In this document: piece by piece, positions 46,575-55,816 of the stretch | Numbering within the stretch: position 1 is the first letter of the stretch | Layout of the letters: every line of letters begins with the position of its first letter | Assembly: GCF_016905005.1 (NCBI RefSeq) | Contig: NZ_JADIKC010000007.1 | Coordinates: 489,306-553,305, forward strand | Source of the DNA: Dyella kyungheensis | GTDB taxonomy: Bacteria; Pseudomonadota; Gammaproteobacteria; Xanthomonadales; Rhodanobacteraceae | Length of the DNA: 64,000 bases | Reading direction: 5' to 3' | Position numbers and translations under genes: made by a program | Notes under the pieces: model-generated | Told to the model about the DNA's origin: nothing | Databases searched by the model: none | Seen by the model: only the letters and a program-made list of their open reading frames with translations

Positions 46575-47435
46575 TCAATGCTTTCCACCGTCGGTCTTGC
46601 CGCCGTCGGCCGGCTTGCCCGAGGACGAACCGCTGACCAGGAACTTGCCGATCAGGTCCTCGATCTGCATGGCCGACTGGGTCAGCACCATCTCATCGCC
46701 GTTCTTCAGAGCGTCCGGCGAGCCGCCGGGCTGGATGGCAACGTACTGGGTGCCGATCAAACCACTGGTGAACACCGCGGCGGCCGAGTCGTCCGGAATC
46801 TGGTTGTAGCGCTTGTCGATGGCCAGGGTGACCAGGGCATCGAGCTTGACCGGGTCGGCATTGATCGACTGCACGCTGCCGATGGCCACGCCGGCCATCT
46901 TCACCGGGGCGCCCACGGAGAGCGCGCCCACGTTGGTGAACCGGGCCTTGACCACGTAGCTGCCGCCCAGGTTGTCCGCCACGCCGCCGGCGCCGAAGAA
47001 CTTGCCTAGCATTTCTTCCAGCTGCTGCGCCGGGCGGGTGAGCGCCAGCTCGCCGCCGTCGGCCAGGGTCTTCTTCGACGTGCCGTAGCGGACACCGACG
47101 TACTGGTCGCCCAGCAGGCCGCTGGTGAAGATGGTGGCGATCGAATCGTCCGGAATCTGGTCGTAGCGCTTGTCGATCGCCAGCTTCACATCGGCCGTTT
47201 CCTTGCCCGGATCGAGCACGATCGACTGCACCTGGCCGATGCGCACGCCCGCCACCTTCACTGGCGCACGCTCCTTGAGCTGGCCGATGTTGGCGAAGTG
47301 CGCCTCGACGGTGTAACTGGGGCCGCGGCTGGAGTTGGCCACCGAGGTGGTCTGGGTGGCGAGATAACCGAGCGCGGCAAAGCCGAGCACGATGAACAGG
47401 CCGGTGCCGACGGCATAGGATTGTCTCTGGCTCAC
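46575..47435 (-). CDS. mlaD: MlaD with two tandem MCE units
   Basis: A 286-residue inner-membrane MCE protein, substrate-binding ring of the MlaFEDB transporter. One N-terminal helix (AVGTGLFIVLGFAALGYLA) is followed by two homologous units: MCE domains at residues 41-118 and 160-237, each with its own trailing helical segment (LEEMLGKFFGAG; IEDLIGKFLVSG). The repeats share GAPVK(V/M)AGV, IG-VQSI, LAIDKRY-QIPDDS and FTSGL-G-QYV. E. coli MlaD has one unit and about 183 residues. A Gly/Lys-rich tail ends the protein. It lies 58 bp after mlaE. Confidence 0.93.
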   Translation of the reverse strand: MSQRQSYAVGTGLFIVLGFAALGYLATQTTSVANSSRGPSYTVEAHFANIGQLKERAPVKVAGVRIGQVQSIVLDPGKETADVKLAIDKRYDQIPDDSIATIFTSGLLGDQYVGVRYGTSKKTLADGGELALTRPAQQLEEMLGKFFGAGGVADNLGGSYVVKARFTNVGALSVGAPVKMAGVAIGSVQSINADPVKLDALVTLAIDKRYNQIPDDSAAAVFTSGLIGTQYVAIQPGGSPDALKNGDEMVLTQSAMQIEDLIGKFLVSGSSSGKPADGGKTDGGKH

Positions 47436-47493
47436 GGCACGTTCCTCATGGAGAAGTGGTTGGAAAGATTCATGGCGACGCTCACCCCGGCCA

Positions 47494-48264
47494 TCACATC
47501 AGGAAAGCGGTGAGCACGAAGTCCAACGCCAGGATGGCGATGGACGAGGCGACCACCGTGCGCGTCGTCGCATAGGCGACGCCTTCGCTGGTGGGCGGCG
47601 TGGTGTAGCCCTGGAACACGGCGATCAGCGAGACGACGATGCCGAATACGACGCTTTTCCAGATCACGCCGTTGACGACATCCTTCACCACCTCGACGGT
47701 GGCGGTCATGTTCGACCAGAAGGTGCCGTTATCGATGCCCAGCCAGGTCACGCCCACCAGGTGGCCGCCGAAGATACCCAGCGCGCAGAACACGCAGGTC
47801 AGCAACGGCATGGCGATCACGCCGGCGAGGAAGCGCGGCACGGCCACGTAGGCAATCGGATCGACCGCCATCATCTCCATCGCGGCAATTTGATCGGTGG
47901 CGCGCATCAAACCGATCTCGGCCGTCACCGAGGTGCCCGCGCGACCGGCGAACAACAGCGCCGTCACCACCGGCCCCAGCTCGCGATAGATCGCGATGGC
48001 CACCACCGTGCCGGTGGCCGAGGTGCCGCCGAAGATCGACAGCACGTCGTACAGCTGCAAACCCAACACCATGCCCACGAACAGGCCGCAGACCATGATG
48101 ATGATCAGGCTCATGGCGCCGACGAACCACAGCTGGCGGATCGTCTCGCGGTAGTGGCGCATGCTGCGCGGAATCGCCGCCAGCATGCGCAGCAGGAACA
48201 GTCCGCAGTCGCCGATCTGCGACAGCGAACGCACCACGATGTTTTCGGAGCTTGCGACGCTCAT
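47494..48264 (-). CDS. mlaE: Mla ABC permease MlaE
   Basis: A 256-residue inner-membrane permease of the MlaE/YrbE family. Five or six hydrophobic helices are visible. The conserved blocks are LWFVGAMSLIIIMVCGLFVGMVLGLQ, TALLFAGRAGTSVTAEIGLM (the coupling region that meets MlaF) and PLLTCVFCALGIFGG. The ATG at 48264 overlaps the mlaF stop (ATGA). A longer frame upstream is rejected. With MlaF, MlaD and MlaB it moves phospholipids across the envelope. Confidence 0.94.
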   Translation of the reverse strand: MSVASSENIVVRSLSQIGDCGLFLLRMLAAIPRSMRHYRETIRQLWFVGAMSLIIIMVCGLFVGMVLGLQLYDVLSIFGGTSATGTVVAIAIYRELGPVVTALLFAGRAGTSVTAEIGLMRATDQIAAMEMMAVDPIAYVAVPRFLAGVIAMPLLTCVFCALGIFGGHLVGVTWLGIDNGTFWSNMTATVEVVKDVVNGVIWKSVVFGIVVSLIAVFQGYTTPPTSEGVAYATTRTVVASSIAILALDFVLTAFLM

Positions 48265-49097
48265 GCGTTCTTCCCTGGAAAACCGAGCGATACGCCGAGA
48301 TCGCCGGCCGGATACTGGAACGGGACTGGGCCGTCGGCCTCGCCACCGAAGAACTGGCGCGTCCACGGCGAGCCGTCGTTGGCGATGGTCTTCGGATCGC
48401 CCTGCGCCACCACCTTGCCGTTGGCGATGAGGTAGATGTGATCGGCCACCTGCTTGATCGCTTCCAGCTCGTGCGCCACCAGCACGCTGGTGATGCCGAG
48501 CGTCTGGTTGAGCGTGCGGATCAGCTTGAGCACCTGGTTCAAGGCGATGGGATCGAGGCCGACGAAGGGTTCGTCGTACAGGATCAGCATCGGATCGAAC
48601 ACGATCGCGCGCGCCAACGCGACGCGACGCGCCATGCCACCCGACAGTTCCGTCGGCATCAAGCCGGCGGCGCCACGCAGCCCCACCGCCTGCAGCTTGG
48701 TCAGCACGATGTTGCGGATCAGCACTTCCGGCAGCTCGGTGTGCTGGCGCAGCGGAAACGCCACGTTCTCGAACACGTCGAAATCGGTGAGCAGCGCCGA
48801 GTTCTGGAACAGGTAACCGATGCGTTCGCGCAGCTCGAACAGCTTGTCGCGCGACAGCTCCGCCACGTTATGGCCGTCCACCCACACCTCGCCCGCGTCG
48901 CCGCGCATCTGGCCGGTGATGTGCTTGAGCAGGGTGGTCTTGCCGGTGCCGCTGGGACCCATGATGGCGGTGATCTTGCCGCGCGGAATATCGATATCCA
49001 ACGCGTCGAAAACCTTCTTGCCATTGAGCACCGTGGTCAGGCCACGGACGCGCACCAGGGCGCTGTCCTCGGGCTTGGCGCTAATGGAGTCGGTCAT
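48261..49097 (-). CDS. mlaF: Mla ABC ATPase MlaF
   Basis: A 278-residue ABC ATPase. Walker A GPSGTGKTTLLKHI, Q-loop LFQNSALLTDFDVFENVAFPL, signature LSGGMARRVALARAI, Walker B LILYDEPFVGLDPI and switch His in VAHELEAIKQVAD are all present. LSGGM and DEPFVGLDP are typical of the MlaF/Mkl group rather than importers. The C-terminal extension that interacts with the neighbouring subunit is present. The start is ATG 49097. It is the first gene of mlaFEDCB, with a REP doublet between it and gmk. Confidence 0.95.
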   Translation of the reverse strand: MTDSISAKPEDSALVRVRGLTTVLNGKKVFDALDIDIPRGKITAIMGPSGTGKTTLLKHITGQMRGDAGEVWVDGHNVAELSRDKLFELRERIGYLFQNSALLTDFDVFENVAFPLRQHTELPEVLIRNIVLTKLQAVGLRGAAGLMPTELSGGMARRVALARAIVFDPMLILYDEPFVGLDPIALNQVLKLIRTLNQTLGITSVLVAHELEAIKQVADHIYLIANGKVVAQGDPKTIANDGSPWTRQFFGGEADGPVPFQYPAGDLGVSLGFPGKNA

Positions 49098-49232
49098 GGG
49101 CGGCAGAGGTCGTTGGGAAAGACGCCAAAGTAGCCGAAGCGGGGGGCGAAGGCCATGTACGAAACGTCCTAGTGCGGGATATTGATCAGCGAAACAAGAC
49201 CTTGGCGCTGCCTCCAAGTTCCCTGCTGATCC

Positions 49233-49320
49233 TGTGGGAACGCACCCTGTGCGCGACAGGCGCTACCGACGGGCGAGGAACGCCGATACTCCGCTGTCGC
49301 GCACAAGGTGCGCTCCCACA
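49233..49320. repeat. REP-doublet element, CCCTG subtype
   Basis: Inverted arms of 25 bp (49233-49257 and 49296-49320) with two mismatches, around a 38-bp centre. It sits between the gmk 3' end (stop at 49336) and the start of mlaF, i.e. at one border of the mla block. Confidence 0.88.
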
Positions 49321-49335
49321 GTGGACGCCTGGCCC

Positions 49336-49977
49336 TCAGGCCAGCAGTTCCTCGATCAGCGTCTCGTGGCGGTGCAACTGCAACGCCGCACGCTGGCGCG
49401 TGGCCCGCACGATCGCCTGGAGGTCGTCCAGCGCGGTGTCGAAGTTGTCGTTGACGATGATGAAATCGAACTCGTGAGCGTGGGCGATTTCCTCGCGCGA
49501 ATTGTGCAGGCGGCGGGCGATCACTTCTGCACTGTCCGAGCCGCGACCGCGCAGGCGACGCTCCAGTTCGGGACGCGAGGGCGGCAGAATGAAAACGCTG
49601 ACGCAATCGGGCTTGCTCTGGCGGATCTGGCGGGCGCCCTGCCAGTCGATTTCCAGCAGCACGTCCTTGCCCTGGGCCAGCAGCGTGTTCACCGTGGTGC
49701 GCGAGGTGCCATAGAGGTTGCCATGCACTTCGGCGTGCTCGAGGAAGATGCCGTCGGCGACCTCCTGCTCGAACACCTCGCGCTCCACGAAGTAATAGTG
49801 GCGTCCGTACTGCTCACCCGGACGCGGCGGACGCGTGGTGTGCGAGACCGAGAGCGAAATGGAAGGCTCGCGCTCCAGCAGCGCGTTGACCAGGGTGGAC
49901 TTGCCCGCACCCGAGGGTGCCGCCACCACGAACAGGGTGCACTGGGTGTCTTGCGCGTGAACCGTATCGGTGTTCAT
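49336..49977 (-). CDS. gmk: Guanylate kinase
   Basis: A 213-residue enzyme converting GMP to GDP. The P-loop is APSGAGKSTLV (K26). The GMP-binding region contains SVSHTTRPPRPGEQYGRHYYFV, with the conserved Ser, Arg and Tyr residues. LLEIDWQGARQIR is the family motif before the lid. The ATG overlaps the yicC stop by 4 bp. In related genomes gmk is often followed by rpoZ and spoT; here the mla operon intervenes. Confidence 0.97.
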   Translation of the reverse strand: MNTDTVHAQDTQCTLFVVAAPSGAGKSTLVNALLEREPSISLSVSHTTRPPRPGEQYGRHYYFVEREVFEQEVADGIFLEHAEVHGNLYGTSRTTVNTLLAQGKDVLLEIDWQGARQIRQSKPDCVSVFILPPSRPELERRLRGRGSDSAEVIARRLHNSREEIAHAHEFDFIIVNDNFDTALDDLQAIVRATRQRAALQLHRHETLIEELLA

Positions 49978-50834
49978 TCGATGTTCTGCACCTGCTCGCG
50001 CATTTGCTCGATCAGCACCTTCAGGTCCACCGCGGCATTGGTGCTGCGCACGTCGACGGCCTTGGAGCCCAGCGTGTTCGCTTCGCGGTTGAACTCCTGC
50101 ATCAGGAAATCCAGGCGGCGGCCCACCGGTTCCTTCGTACCCAGCACGCGGCGCGTTTCGCCGATGTGCGTGGTGAGGCGATCGAGTTCTTCGTCGACGT
50201 CGCTGCGGGTGATCTGCAGCACCAGTTCCTGCTCCAGCCGGCCCGGATCGGCGGGCTGCTTGAGATCGGCCAGGCGCGATTCGAGGCGTGCGCGCAGGCC
50301 TTCGCGGATCTGCGGCATGAAGCTGCGCACATCGGCCACGATGCGCTCGATCGCATCCAGGCGCTCCACCAGCAGTTCGGCCAGCTTGGCGCCTTCGCGC
50401 TCGCGGGTGGCGGTGAGCGCGTCGAGCGCCCGGTCCAGGACCTCGAGCAGCGAGGCCTGCAGCACCTCAGGGTCCACCTCGGACTGCTGCAGCACGCCCG
50501 GGAAGCGCAGCAGTTCGGTGAATTCGATATTCATGCGCGGAAAGCGCGATTCCAGGTCCAGCGCCAGCTCGGACAGGCGCGCCAGCGCGGTGGCGTTGAC
50601 CTGCATGGATTCGGCACGGGCCTCGCCGCGCAGGCGCACGGTGACGTCCACTTTGCCGCGAGACAGCTTGGCCGCGATGCGCTCGCGCAGGGCCGACTCG
50701 AACACGCGTAGCTCGTCGGGCAGGCGCGGGCTCAATTCCAGGTAGCGGTGGTTGACCGTGCGCAGTTCGCAGCTGAGCGTGCCAGCGGGGCCGGTCGTCT
50801 CGGCGGAGGCGTAAGCCGTCATGCTGCGGGTCAT
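49974..50834 (-). CDS. yicC: YicC-family endoribonuclease
   Basis: A 286-residue YicC/YloC protein, now regarded as an endoribonuclease family. The N-terminus [12 protein letters not shown] and the segment [21 protein letters not shown] are diagnostic. The C-terminus contains [21 protein letters not shown], with the conserved acidic and Asn residues (shown in parts: [16 protein letters not shown]). It overlaps gmk by 4 bp, forming a yicC-gmk pair as in many proteobacteria. It is divergent from rph across a 78-bp spacer. Confidence 0.94.
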   Translation of the reverse strand: MTRSMTAYASAETTGPAGTLSCELRTVNHRYLELSPRLPDELRVFESALRERIAAKLSRGKVDVTVRLRGEARAESMQVNATALARLSELALDLESRFPRMNIEFTELLRFPGVLQQSEVDPEVLQASLLEVLDRALDALTATREREGAKLAELLVERLDAIERIVADVRSFMPQIREGLRARLESRLADLKQPADPGRLEQELVLQITRSDVDEELDRLTTHIGETRRVLGTKEPVGRRLDFLMQEFNREANTLGSKAVDVRSTNAAVDLKVLIEQMREQVQNIE

Positions 50835-50912
50835 TTTGAGCGCCTGCGGATATCAGTAAAGGGCGCAATGGTAAACTTTCCCGCCCTGCCTTGCCCAATG
50901 GCCCCCATTCTC

Positions 50913-51644
50913 ATGAGCTCTCCCAGCCGCCCCAGTGGCCGCGCCAGCGACCAGCTGCGCACCGTAACCATCGAACGCCACTACACCCGCCACGCCGAAG
51001 GTTCGGTCCTGGTGAGCTTTGGCGACACCCGCGTGCTGTGCACGGCCAGCATCGAAGACCGCGTGCCACCGTGGCTGCGCGGCAAGGGCGAGGGCTGGAT
51101 CACCGCCGAATACGGCATGCTGCCGCGCGCCACCAACACCCGCATGCAGCGCGAAGCCGCCCGCGGCGGCCAGGGTGGCCGCACCATGGAAATCCAGCGC
51201 CTGATCGGCCGCAGCCTGCGTGCCTGCGTGGATCGCCAGGCCCTGGGCGAGCGCGTGATCACGCTCGACTGCGACGTGATCCAGGCCGATGGGGGCACCC
51301 GCACCGCCGCCATCACCGGCGCCTATGTCGCGCTGGTGGATGCGGTGAACCTGCTGATGAAGCGCGAGAACCTGCGCCGCAACCCGGTGGTGGGAGCCAT
51401 TGCGGCTGTCTCGGTGGGCATCTACCAGGGCGTGCCAGTGCTCGATCTGGATTACGCCGAAGATTCCAACTGCGACACCGACATGAACGTGGTGATGAAC
51501 GACGGCGGCGGCTTCATCGAAGTGCAGGGCACGGCCGAAGGCCACGCCTTCCGCCGCGACGAAATGGACGCCCTGCTCGGCCTGGCCGAGAAAGGCATCG
51601 CCGAGCTGGTCGCCGCGCAGCGCGCTGCGCTCGAACTGGCGTAA
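50913..51644 (+). CDS. rph: Ribonuclease PH
   Basis: A 243-residue phosphate-dependent exoribonuclease trimming tRNA 3' ends. Key blocks: [28 protein letters not shown] (quoted in part: [17 protein letters not shown]), [17 protein letters not shown] with phosphate-binding Arg residues, and [32 protein letters not shown] is the metal-binding segment. The start at 50913 gives the normal length; the longer frame upstream overlaps yicC. The gene is followed 11 bp later by rdgB. Confidence 0.96.
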   Translation: MSSPSRPSGRASDQLRTVTIERHYTRHAEGSVLVSFGDTRVLCTASIEDRVPPWLRGKGEGWITAEYGMLPRATNTRMQREAARGGQGGRTMEIQRLIGRSLRACVDRQALGERVITLDCDVIQADGGTRTAAITGAYVALVDAVNLLMKRENLRRNPVVGAIAAVSVGIYQGVPVLDLDYAEDSNCDTDMNVVMNDGGGFIEVQGTAEGHAFRRDEMDALLGLAEKGIAELVAAQRAALELA

Positions 51645-51655
51645 GAGATCCGCGC

Positions 51656-52273
51656 ATGACACGCATCGTCCTGGCCAGCAGCAATCCCGGCAAGCTCGCG
51701 GAGTTCAACGACCTGCTGGCCGACAGCGGCCTGCAGGTCGACAGCGGCCTGCAGGTCGAGCCGCAATCGGCCTTCAACGTGCCCGATGCCGAGGAAACCG
51801 GCCTCACCTTCGTGGAGAACGCGCTGCTCAAGGCCCGGCATGCCTCGCGCATCAGCGGACTGCCGGCGCTGGCGGACGATTCGGGCCTGTGCGTGGCCCA
51901 TCTGCGTGGCGCGCCGGGACTCTACTCCGCGCGCTACAGCGGCACGCATGGCGACAACGCATCGAACAACGCGCGCCTGCTGCGCGAACTGGACGGCGTG
52001 CCGACCGGGCAGCGCGGGGCGTTCTTCATCTGCGTGCTGGTGCTGCTGCAGCATGCGGATGATCCCGCGCCGGTGATCGCCGAAGGCCGCTGGCACGGCC
52101 ACGTGCTCACCGAGCAGCGCGGCACGCATGGTTTCGGCTACGACCCGCTGTTCCTGCCGGAAGACGAAACCGTCAGCGCCGCCGAGCTGCCGCCGGGCCT
52201 GAAGAACCGCATCAGCCATCGCGGTCGTGCGCTCGCGTTGTTGCGCAGCCAGCTCGGCGAGGTTCACCGCTAA
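51656..52273 (+). CDS. rdgB: dITP/XTP pyrophosphatase RdgB with internal duplication
   Basis: A 205-residue house-cleaning nucleotide pyrophosphatase that hydrolyses dITP, XTP and ITP. Family motifs: IVLASSNPGKLAEFNDLL at the N-terminus, GLTFVENALLKARHAS, LADDSGLCV and the C-terminal GTHGFGYDPLFLP plus NRISHRGRALA. Residues 23-28 and 29-34 are identical (DSGLQV), caused by a perfect 18-bp tandem duplication, so this copy is six residues longer here than needed. The reading frame is kept and all catalytic motifs are intact. It is part of rph-rdgB-hemW. Confidence 0.96.
   Translation: MTRIVLASSNPGKLAEFNDLLADSGLQVDSGLQVEPQSAFNVPDAEETGLTFVENALLKARHASRISGLPALADDSGLCVAHLRGAPGLYSARYSGTHGDNASNNARLLRELDGVPTGQRGAFFICVLVLLQHADDPAPVIAEGRWHGHVLTEQRGTHGFGYDPLFLPEDETVSAAELPPGLKNRISHRGRALALLRSQLGEVHR
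51722..51757 (+). repeat. 18-bp tandem duplication inside rdgB
   Basis: GACAGCGGCCTGCAGGTC occurs twice without any change, 51722-51739 and 51740-51757, in frame. Confidence 0.95.
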
Positions 52274-52276
52274 CTC

Positions 52277-53443
52277 ATGTCGTTGATCGCGCCACCGCTG
52301 TCGCTGTACGTCCACATGCCGTGGTGCGTGAAGAAGTGCCCCTATTGCGACTTCAATTCCCACGGCCTGCGCAATGAGCCGCCGCCGTACGACGGCTACA
52401 TCGACGCGCTTTTCGCCGATCTCGATGCCGACTTGCGCGACTTCGGCGCGGCCGTGCACGGGCGCACCGTGCACAGCATTTTCTTCGGCGGCGGCACGCC
52501 CAGCCTGTTCGCGCCGGAGCTGATCGATCGCTTTCTCGATGGCGTACGCGCCCGCCTGCCGCTGGCAAGCGACGCGGAGATCACGCTCGAGACCAATCCG
52601 GGCACGGTCGAACACGGACGTTTCGACGGCTATCTGACGGCCGGCGTGAACCGCCTCTCGTTCGGCATCCAGAGCTTCGACGATGCCAAGCTGCGCCGCC
52701 TCGGCCGCATCCATTCGGCCAGCGAGGCCGAGGCCGCGGTGAAATCGGCCCAGGATGCGGGTTATGCCAACATCAATCTCGATCTGATGTACGCCCTGCC
52801 CGAGCAGACCCAGGACGGTGCCCTGGCCGACGTGGCGCGCGCCATCGCGCTGCAGCCCACGCACATCTCGCACTACCAGCTCACCCTGGAACCGAACACC
52901 GCCTTCGCCGCCAACCCGCCGCCGCTGCCCGACGACGACCACGCCTGGGCCATGCAGGAGGCCTGCGAACAACAGCTGGGCGACGCAGGCTATAGGCAAT
53001 ACGAGGTATCCGCCTACGCCCAGCCCGATCGCCGCTGCGCGCACAACCTCAATTACTGGCGCTTCGGCGATTACCTCGGCATCGGTGCCGGCGCCCACGG
53101 CAAGATCACCGATATCGCCGCCGGCGACATCATCCGCCGCTGGAAGACCCGCCATCCGAAAGCCTACCTGTCGGCGCCCGGCAGCGCGGAGCGGATCGGC
53201 GGCAGCGGCCCGGTGGCCGCGGAAGAACTGCCGTTCGAGTACATGCTCAATGCGCTGCGCCTGATCGACGGCGTGCCCATGGCCGACTTCGCCGAACGCA
53301 CCGGCCTGCCTGCTGTGCGCATCGCGAACGCACTCACCGGCGCACGCGCGAAAGGCTGGCTGACGGATGAGCCGGTCCGGTTGCACACCACCGCGCTTGG
53401 CCAGCGCTTCCTCAACGACGTCATTTCCGGATTCCTTGACTGA
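52277..53443 (+). CDS. hemW: HemW radical SAM heme chaperone
   Basis: A 388-residue radical SAM protein. The cluster motif is CVKKCPYC (C17, C21, C24), followed by the aromatic DF. The SAM-binding segment FFGGGTPSLF and the block FGIQSFDDAKLRRLGR are typical of HemW rather than the oxygen-independent coproporphyrinogen oxidase HemN, and the protein lacks HemN's N-terminal extension. HemW binds heme and delivers it to respiratory enzymes. It begins 4 bp after rdgB. The C-terminal HemN_C domain is present. Confidence 0.94.
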   Translation: MSLIAPPLSLYVHMPWCVKKCPYCDFNSHGLRNEPPPYDGYIDALFADLDADLRDFGAAVHGRTVHSIFFGGGTPSLFAPELIDRFLDGVRARLPLASDAEITLETNPGTVEHGRFDGYLTAGVNRLSFGIQSFDDAKLRRLGRIHSASEAEAAVKSAQDAGYANINLDLMYALPEQTQDGALADVARAIALQPTHISHYQLTLEPNTAFAANPPPLPDDDHAWAMQEACEQQLGDAGYRQYEVSAYAQPDRRCAHNLNYWRFGDYLGIGAGAHGKITDIAAGDIIRRWKTRHPKAYLSAPGSAERIGGSGPVAAEELPFEYMLNALRLIDGVPMADFAERTGLPAVRIANALTGARAKGWLTDEPVRLHTTALGQRFLNDVISGFLD

Positions 53444-53524
53444 ATCCACCGTCCGGCCGATGGCAGTTGCGGGGCGCCGGCTTTAGACTCTCTGCCATCC
53501 GGGGGGAATGAAGCAAGGTCTGTC

Positions 53525-55816
53525 ATGGAAGTCGAACAGCAGGGTCGACGGCCGCCGCACGCATCTGATCGGGATTCGCGTCCCGACAATACCGTGTGGG
53601 CGCCGCGCGCTCGTCGACTGATCGAAGAAACGCATGCGCTCTGCGCCAGCTGGCTGGAGACGCCGCTGCGCCAGTGCTTCGTCGAGGCGGAGCAGCGGCT
53701 GTACGCGCAGGCGGAGCGTTCGCGCAACCCGGTCGAGCAGCAGCAATGCCTGTATTCGCGCCAGCTGCTGCAGCAGCAGCGCGCCGTGATGGAACGTCGT
53801 TTCCTGGATGGCGTGCGCCAGCACTTCAGTGGCGTGGGCACCGTGCACGAAGTCGAAGTGCCGCACGCCGACCTGCCCCGCCGCCCGCTTGAGTTGCTCG
53901 ATCCGACCGAGCACGAACAGACCGTGGCGCTCGACAAGGTGGTGGCACGCGGTGAAGCGCGTCACGGCACCGCGTTGTTCGAGCTGGGCTACCGCTACGC
54001 CGTGCTGGCCGGCCAGCCGCCGCTGGAAGGCGACAAGCTGCCGCTGGGGCCGCAGGCGCTGGCCGGAGCGTTCCGCGATGCGCTGAGCGGATCGGACCTG
54101 CCGGTCGAACATCGCCTGCTGCTGTTGCAGAGCTTCGACATGACCGTGGTGCAGGGTCTGTCGACCTTGTACGAGACGGTCAACGAACACCTGCGCGCCG
54201 ACGGCATCCTGCCGCAGCTGCGCGCCTTTCCCACTACGCCGCGCGCACAGGTGGAACGACTGCCGCGCCCGGGTGCCAGCGACAACCCGCCGGCGCCGTT
54301 CAATCGCCCGGCCGAAGCAGCCGCGACGCCAGCCAATGCAGCCGCACCGCGCAGCGACAACATCGCCGTGCTCGACAACCTGCGCGAAATGCTTGCGCAG
54401 CATCGTGCCGGCCAGGGCGCGCTGAACTACCAGGGCAGCGGACGTTCGGCCACCCCGCAGGAACTCCAGCTCGCGCTCGACGCGCTGCAGCTGCATGTGA
54501 GCGACGTCGCCGACCAGGCCCGCCGCGAACTGCTCAGCGCGCAGGCACTGCGCGACGAATTGCTGACCCAGCTCAACACCGGCCGCCCGGAAGGCAGCGC
54601 GCCGATGCACCTGACCGACGAGCAGGGCGACACGGTGGAGCTGGTCGCCATGCTGTTCGAGCAGTTGGACCGACAGGTGCACCACGAGAGCAACGCGCAC
54701 TCGCTGCTCGGCGACCTGCAGCTGCCGTTGCTGCGCATGGCGGTGGCCGACCAGGGCTTCTTCAATCAGCGCGAACACCCCGCACGCAAGCTGCTCGGCC
54801 TGGTCGCCGAAGCCGCCAACGACTGGCTGGACGGCCCCGAAGGCGACGTCGACCGCTCGCTGGAAGCGAAGATCAACCAGCTGGTGGACCGCGCGCGTCG
54901 CGAGCCGCCCAGCACCGGTCTCTACACCAGCCTGCTGGCCGACATTGAACATCACCTGGGCCTGCTCAACCGCAAGGCGCAGATCGCCGAGCGTCGCCAG
55001 GTGGAAGCGATGCAGGGCCGCGAACGACTCGAGCAGGCACGCCATCGCGCCGCCGAGCTGATGACGGAACGCTTCGAGAAATGCAATCCGCGCGGCTTGC
55101 TGCGCACACTGCTGGAACGCGCCTGGTCCGACGTGCTCGCGCTTACTTTGCTGCGTCACGGTGAGGACAGCGAAGCGTTTTCGCATCGTCTGCGCATCAC
55201 CGATCAGCTGCTGAGCCAGCAGCCCGTGGCCGATCGCAACCTGCTGCAGGCCGAGGTGGAATCGGGTCTGCAGCAGATCGGCATGCATGCCGATGAAGCG
55301 GTACAGGTCGCGCAGCGCCTGCTCGGCATTTCACCGGGCGCGTCCACCACCAGCGAGGCGGCGACCACTACCGAACTCGCGCTCAAGCTCAAGCAGCGCC
55401 AGCGACTGGGCGAACACGCCAGCGCGGAGACCGCCGCACCCGCACCTGCTCCCGCCACGCCGACCCCGCCGCCGTCACCCGAATCGCCCGAGCGCCGCAT
55501 CCGCCAGCGACTGCGCCAATTGCCGTTCGGCAGCTGGTTCGAATTCATCGATCCGAACAACGGCGGCATCACCCAGCGCAAGCTGGCATGGTATTCGCCG
55601 GTCACCGGCAACTGCCTGTTCGTGACGCGCCGCGGCCTGCGCAGCCAGGAAATGACCCTGGAACAACTCGCCCACGAAATGGCCTGCGGCCGCGTGCGCG
55701 AGATGCCCCCGGTGAAAGAGAACCTGCTCGACCGCGCCTGGCATGCCCTCACCAGCCACCTGCGCCAGATCACCAGCAACCACACTTCTGCACCACGCCC
55801 GGGATCATCGATGTGA
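53525..55816 (+). CDS. DUF1631 family protein
   Basis: A 763-residue cytoplasmic protein of the DUF1631 family. It is mostly helical, with an N-terminal block of Gln/Arg-rich helices (YSRQLLQQQRAVMERRFLDG) and coiled regions to about residue 640. An Ala/Pro-rich linker (APAPAPATPTPPPSPES) precedes a C-terminal domain of about 90 residues (LPFGSWFEFIDPNNGGITQRK, LAWYSPVTGNCLFVTRRG) that looks like a divergent PilZ/YcgR-type beta-barrel. It lacks the classical RxxxR site. The next gene is a PilZ protein overlapping its stop, which suggests c-di-GMP-related signalling. This is inference. Confidence 0.82.
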   Translation: MEVEQQGRRPPHASDRDSRPDNTVWAPRARRLIEETHALCASWLETPLRQCFVEAEQRLYAQAERSRNPVEQQQCLYSRQLLQQQRAVMERRFLDGVRQHFSGVGTVHEVEVPHADLPRRPLELLDPTEHEQTVALDKVVARGEARHGTALFELGYRYAVLAGQPPLEGDKLPLGPQALAGAFRDALSGSDLPVEHRLLLLQSFDMTVVQGLSTLYETVNEHLRADGILPQLRAFPTTPRAQVERLPRPGASDNPPAPFNRPAEAAATPANAAAPRSDNIAVLDNLREMLAQHRAGQGALNYQGSGRSATPQELQLALDALQLHVSDVADQARRELLSAQALRDELLTQLNTGRPEGSAPMHLTDEQGDTVELVAMLFEQLDRQVHHESNAHSLLGDLQLPLLRMAVADQGFFNQREHPARKLLGLVAEAANDWLDGPEGDVDRSLEAKINQLVDRARREPPSTGLYTSLLADIEHHLGLLNRKAQIAERRQVEAMQGRERLEQARHRAAELMTERFEKCNPRGLLRTLLERAWSDVLALTLLRHGEDSEAFSHRLRITDQLLSQQPVADRNLLQAEVESGLQQIGMHADEAVQVAQRLLGISPGASTTSEAATTTELALKLKQRQRLGEHASAETAAPAPAPATPTPPPSPESPERRIRQRLRQLPFGSWFEFIDPNNGGITQRKLAWYSPVTGNCLFVTRRGLRSQEMTLEQLAHEMACGRVREMPPVKENLLDRAWHALTSHLRQITSNHTSAPRPGSSM

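Noticed and set aside
53483..55288. A 601-codon frame opposite the DUF1631 gene
   Set aside because: The composition (very rich in His, Arg, Gln) is typical of antisense GC-rich DNA, and the sense gene has better codon pattern and coupling with the PilZ gene.
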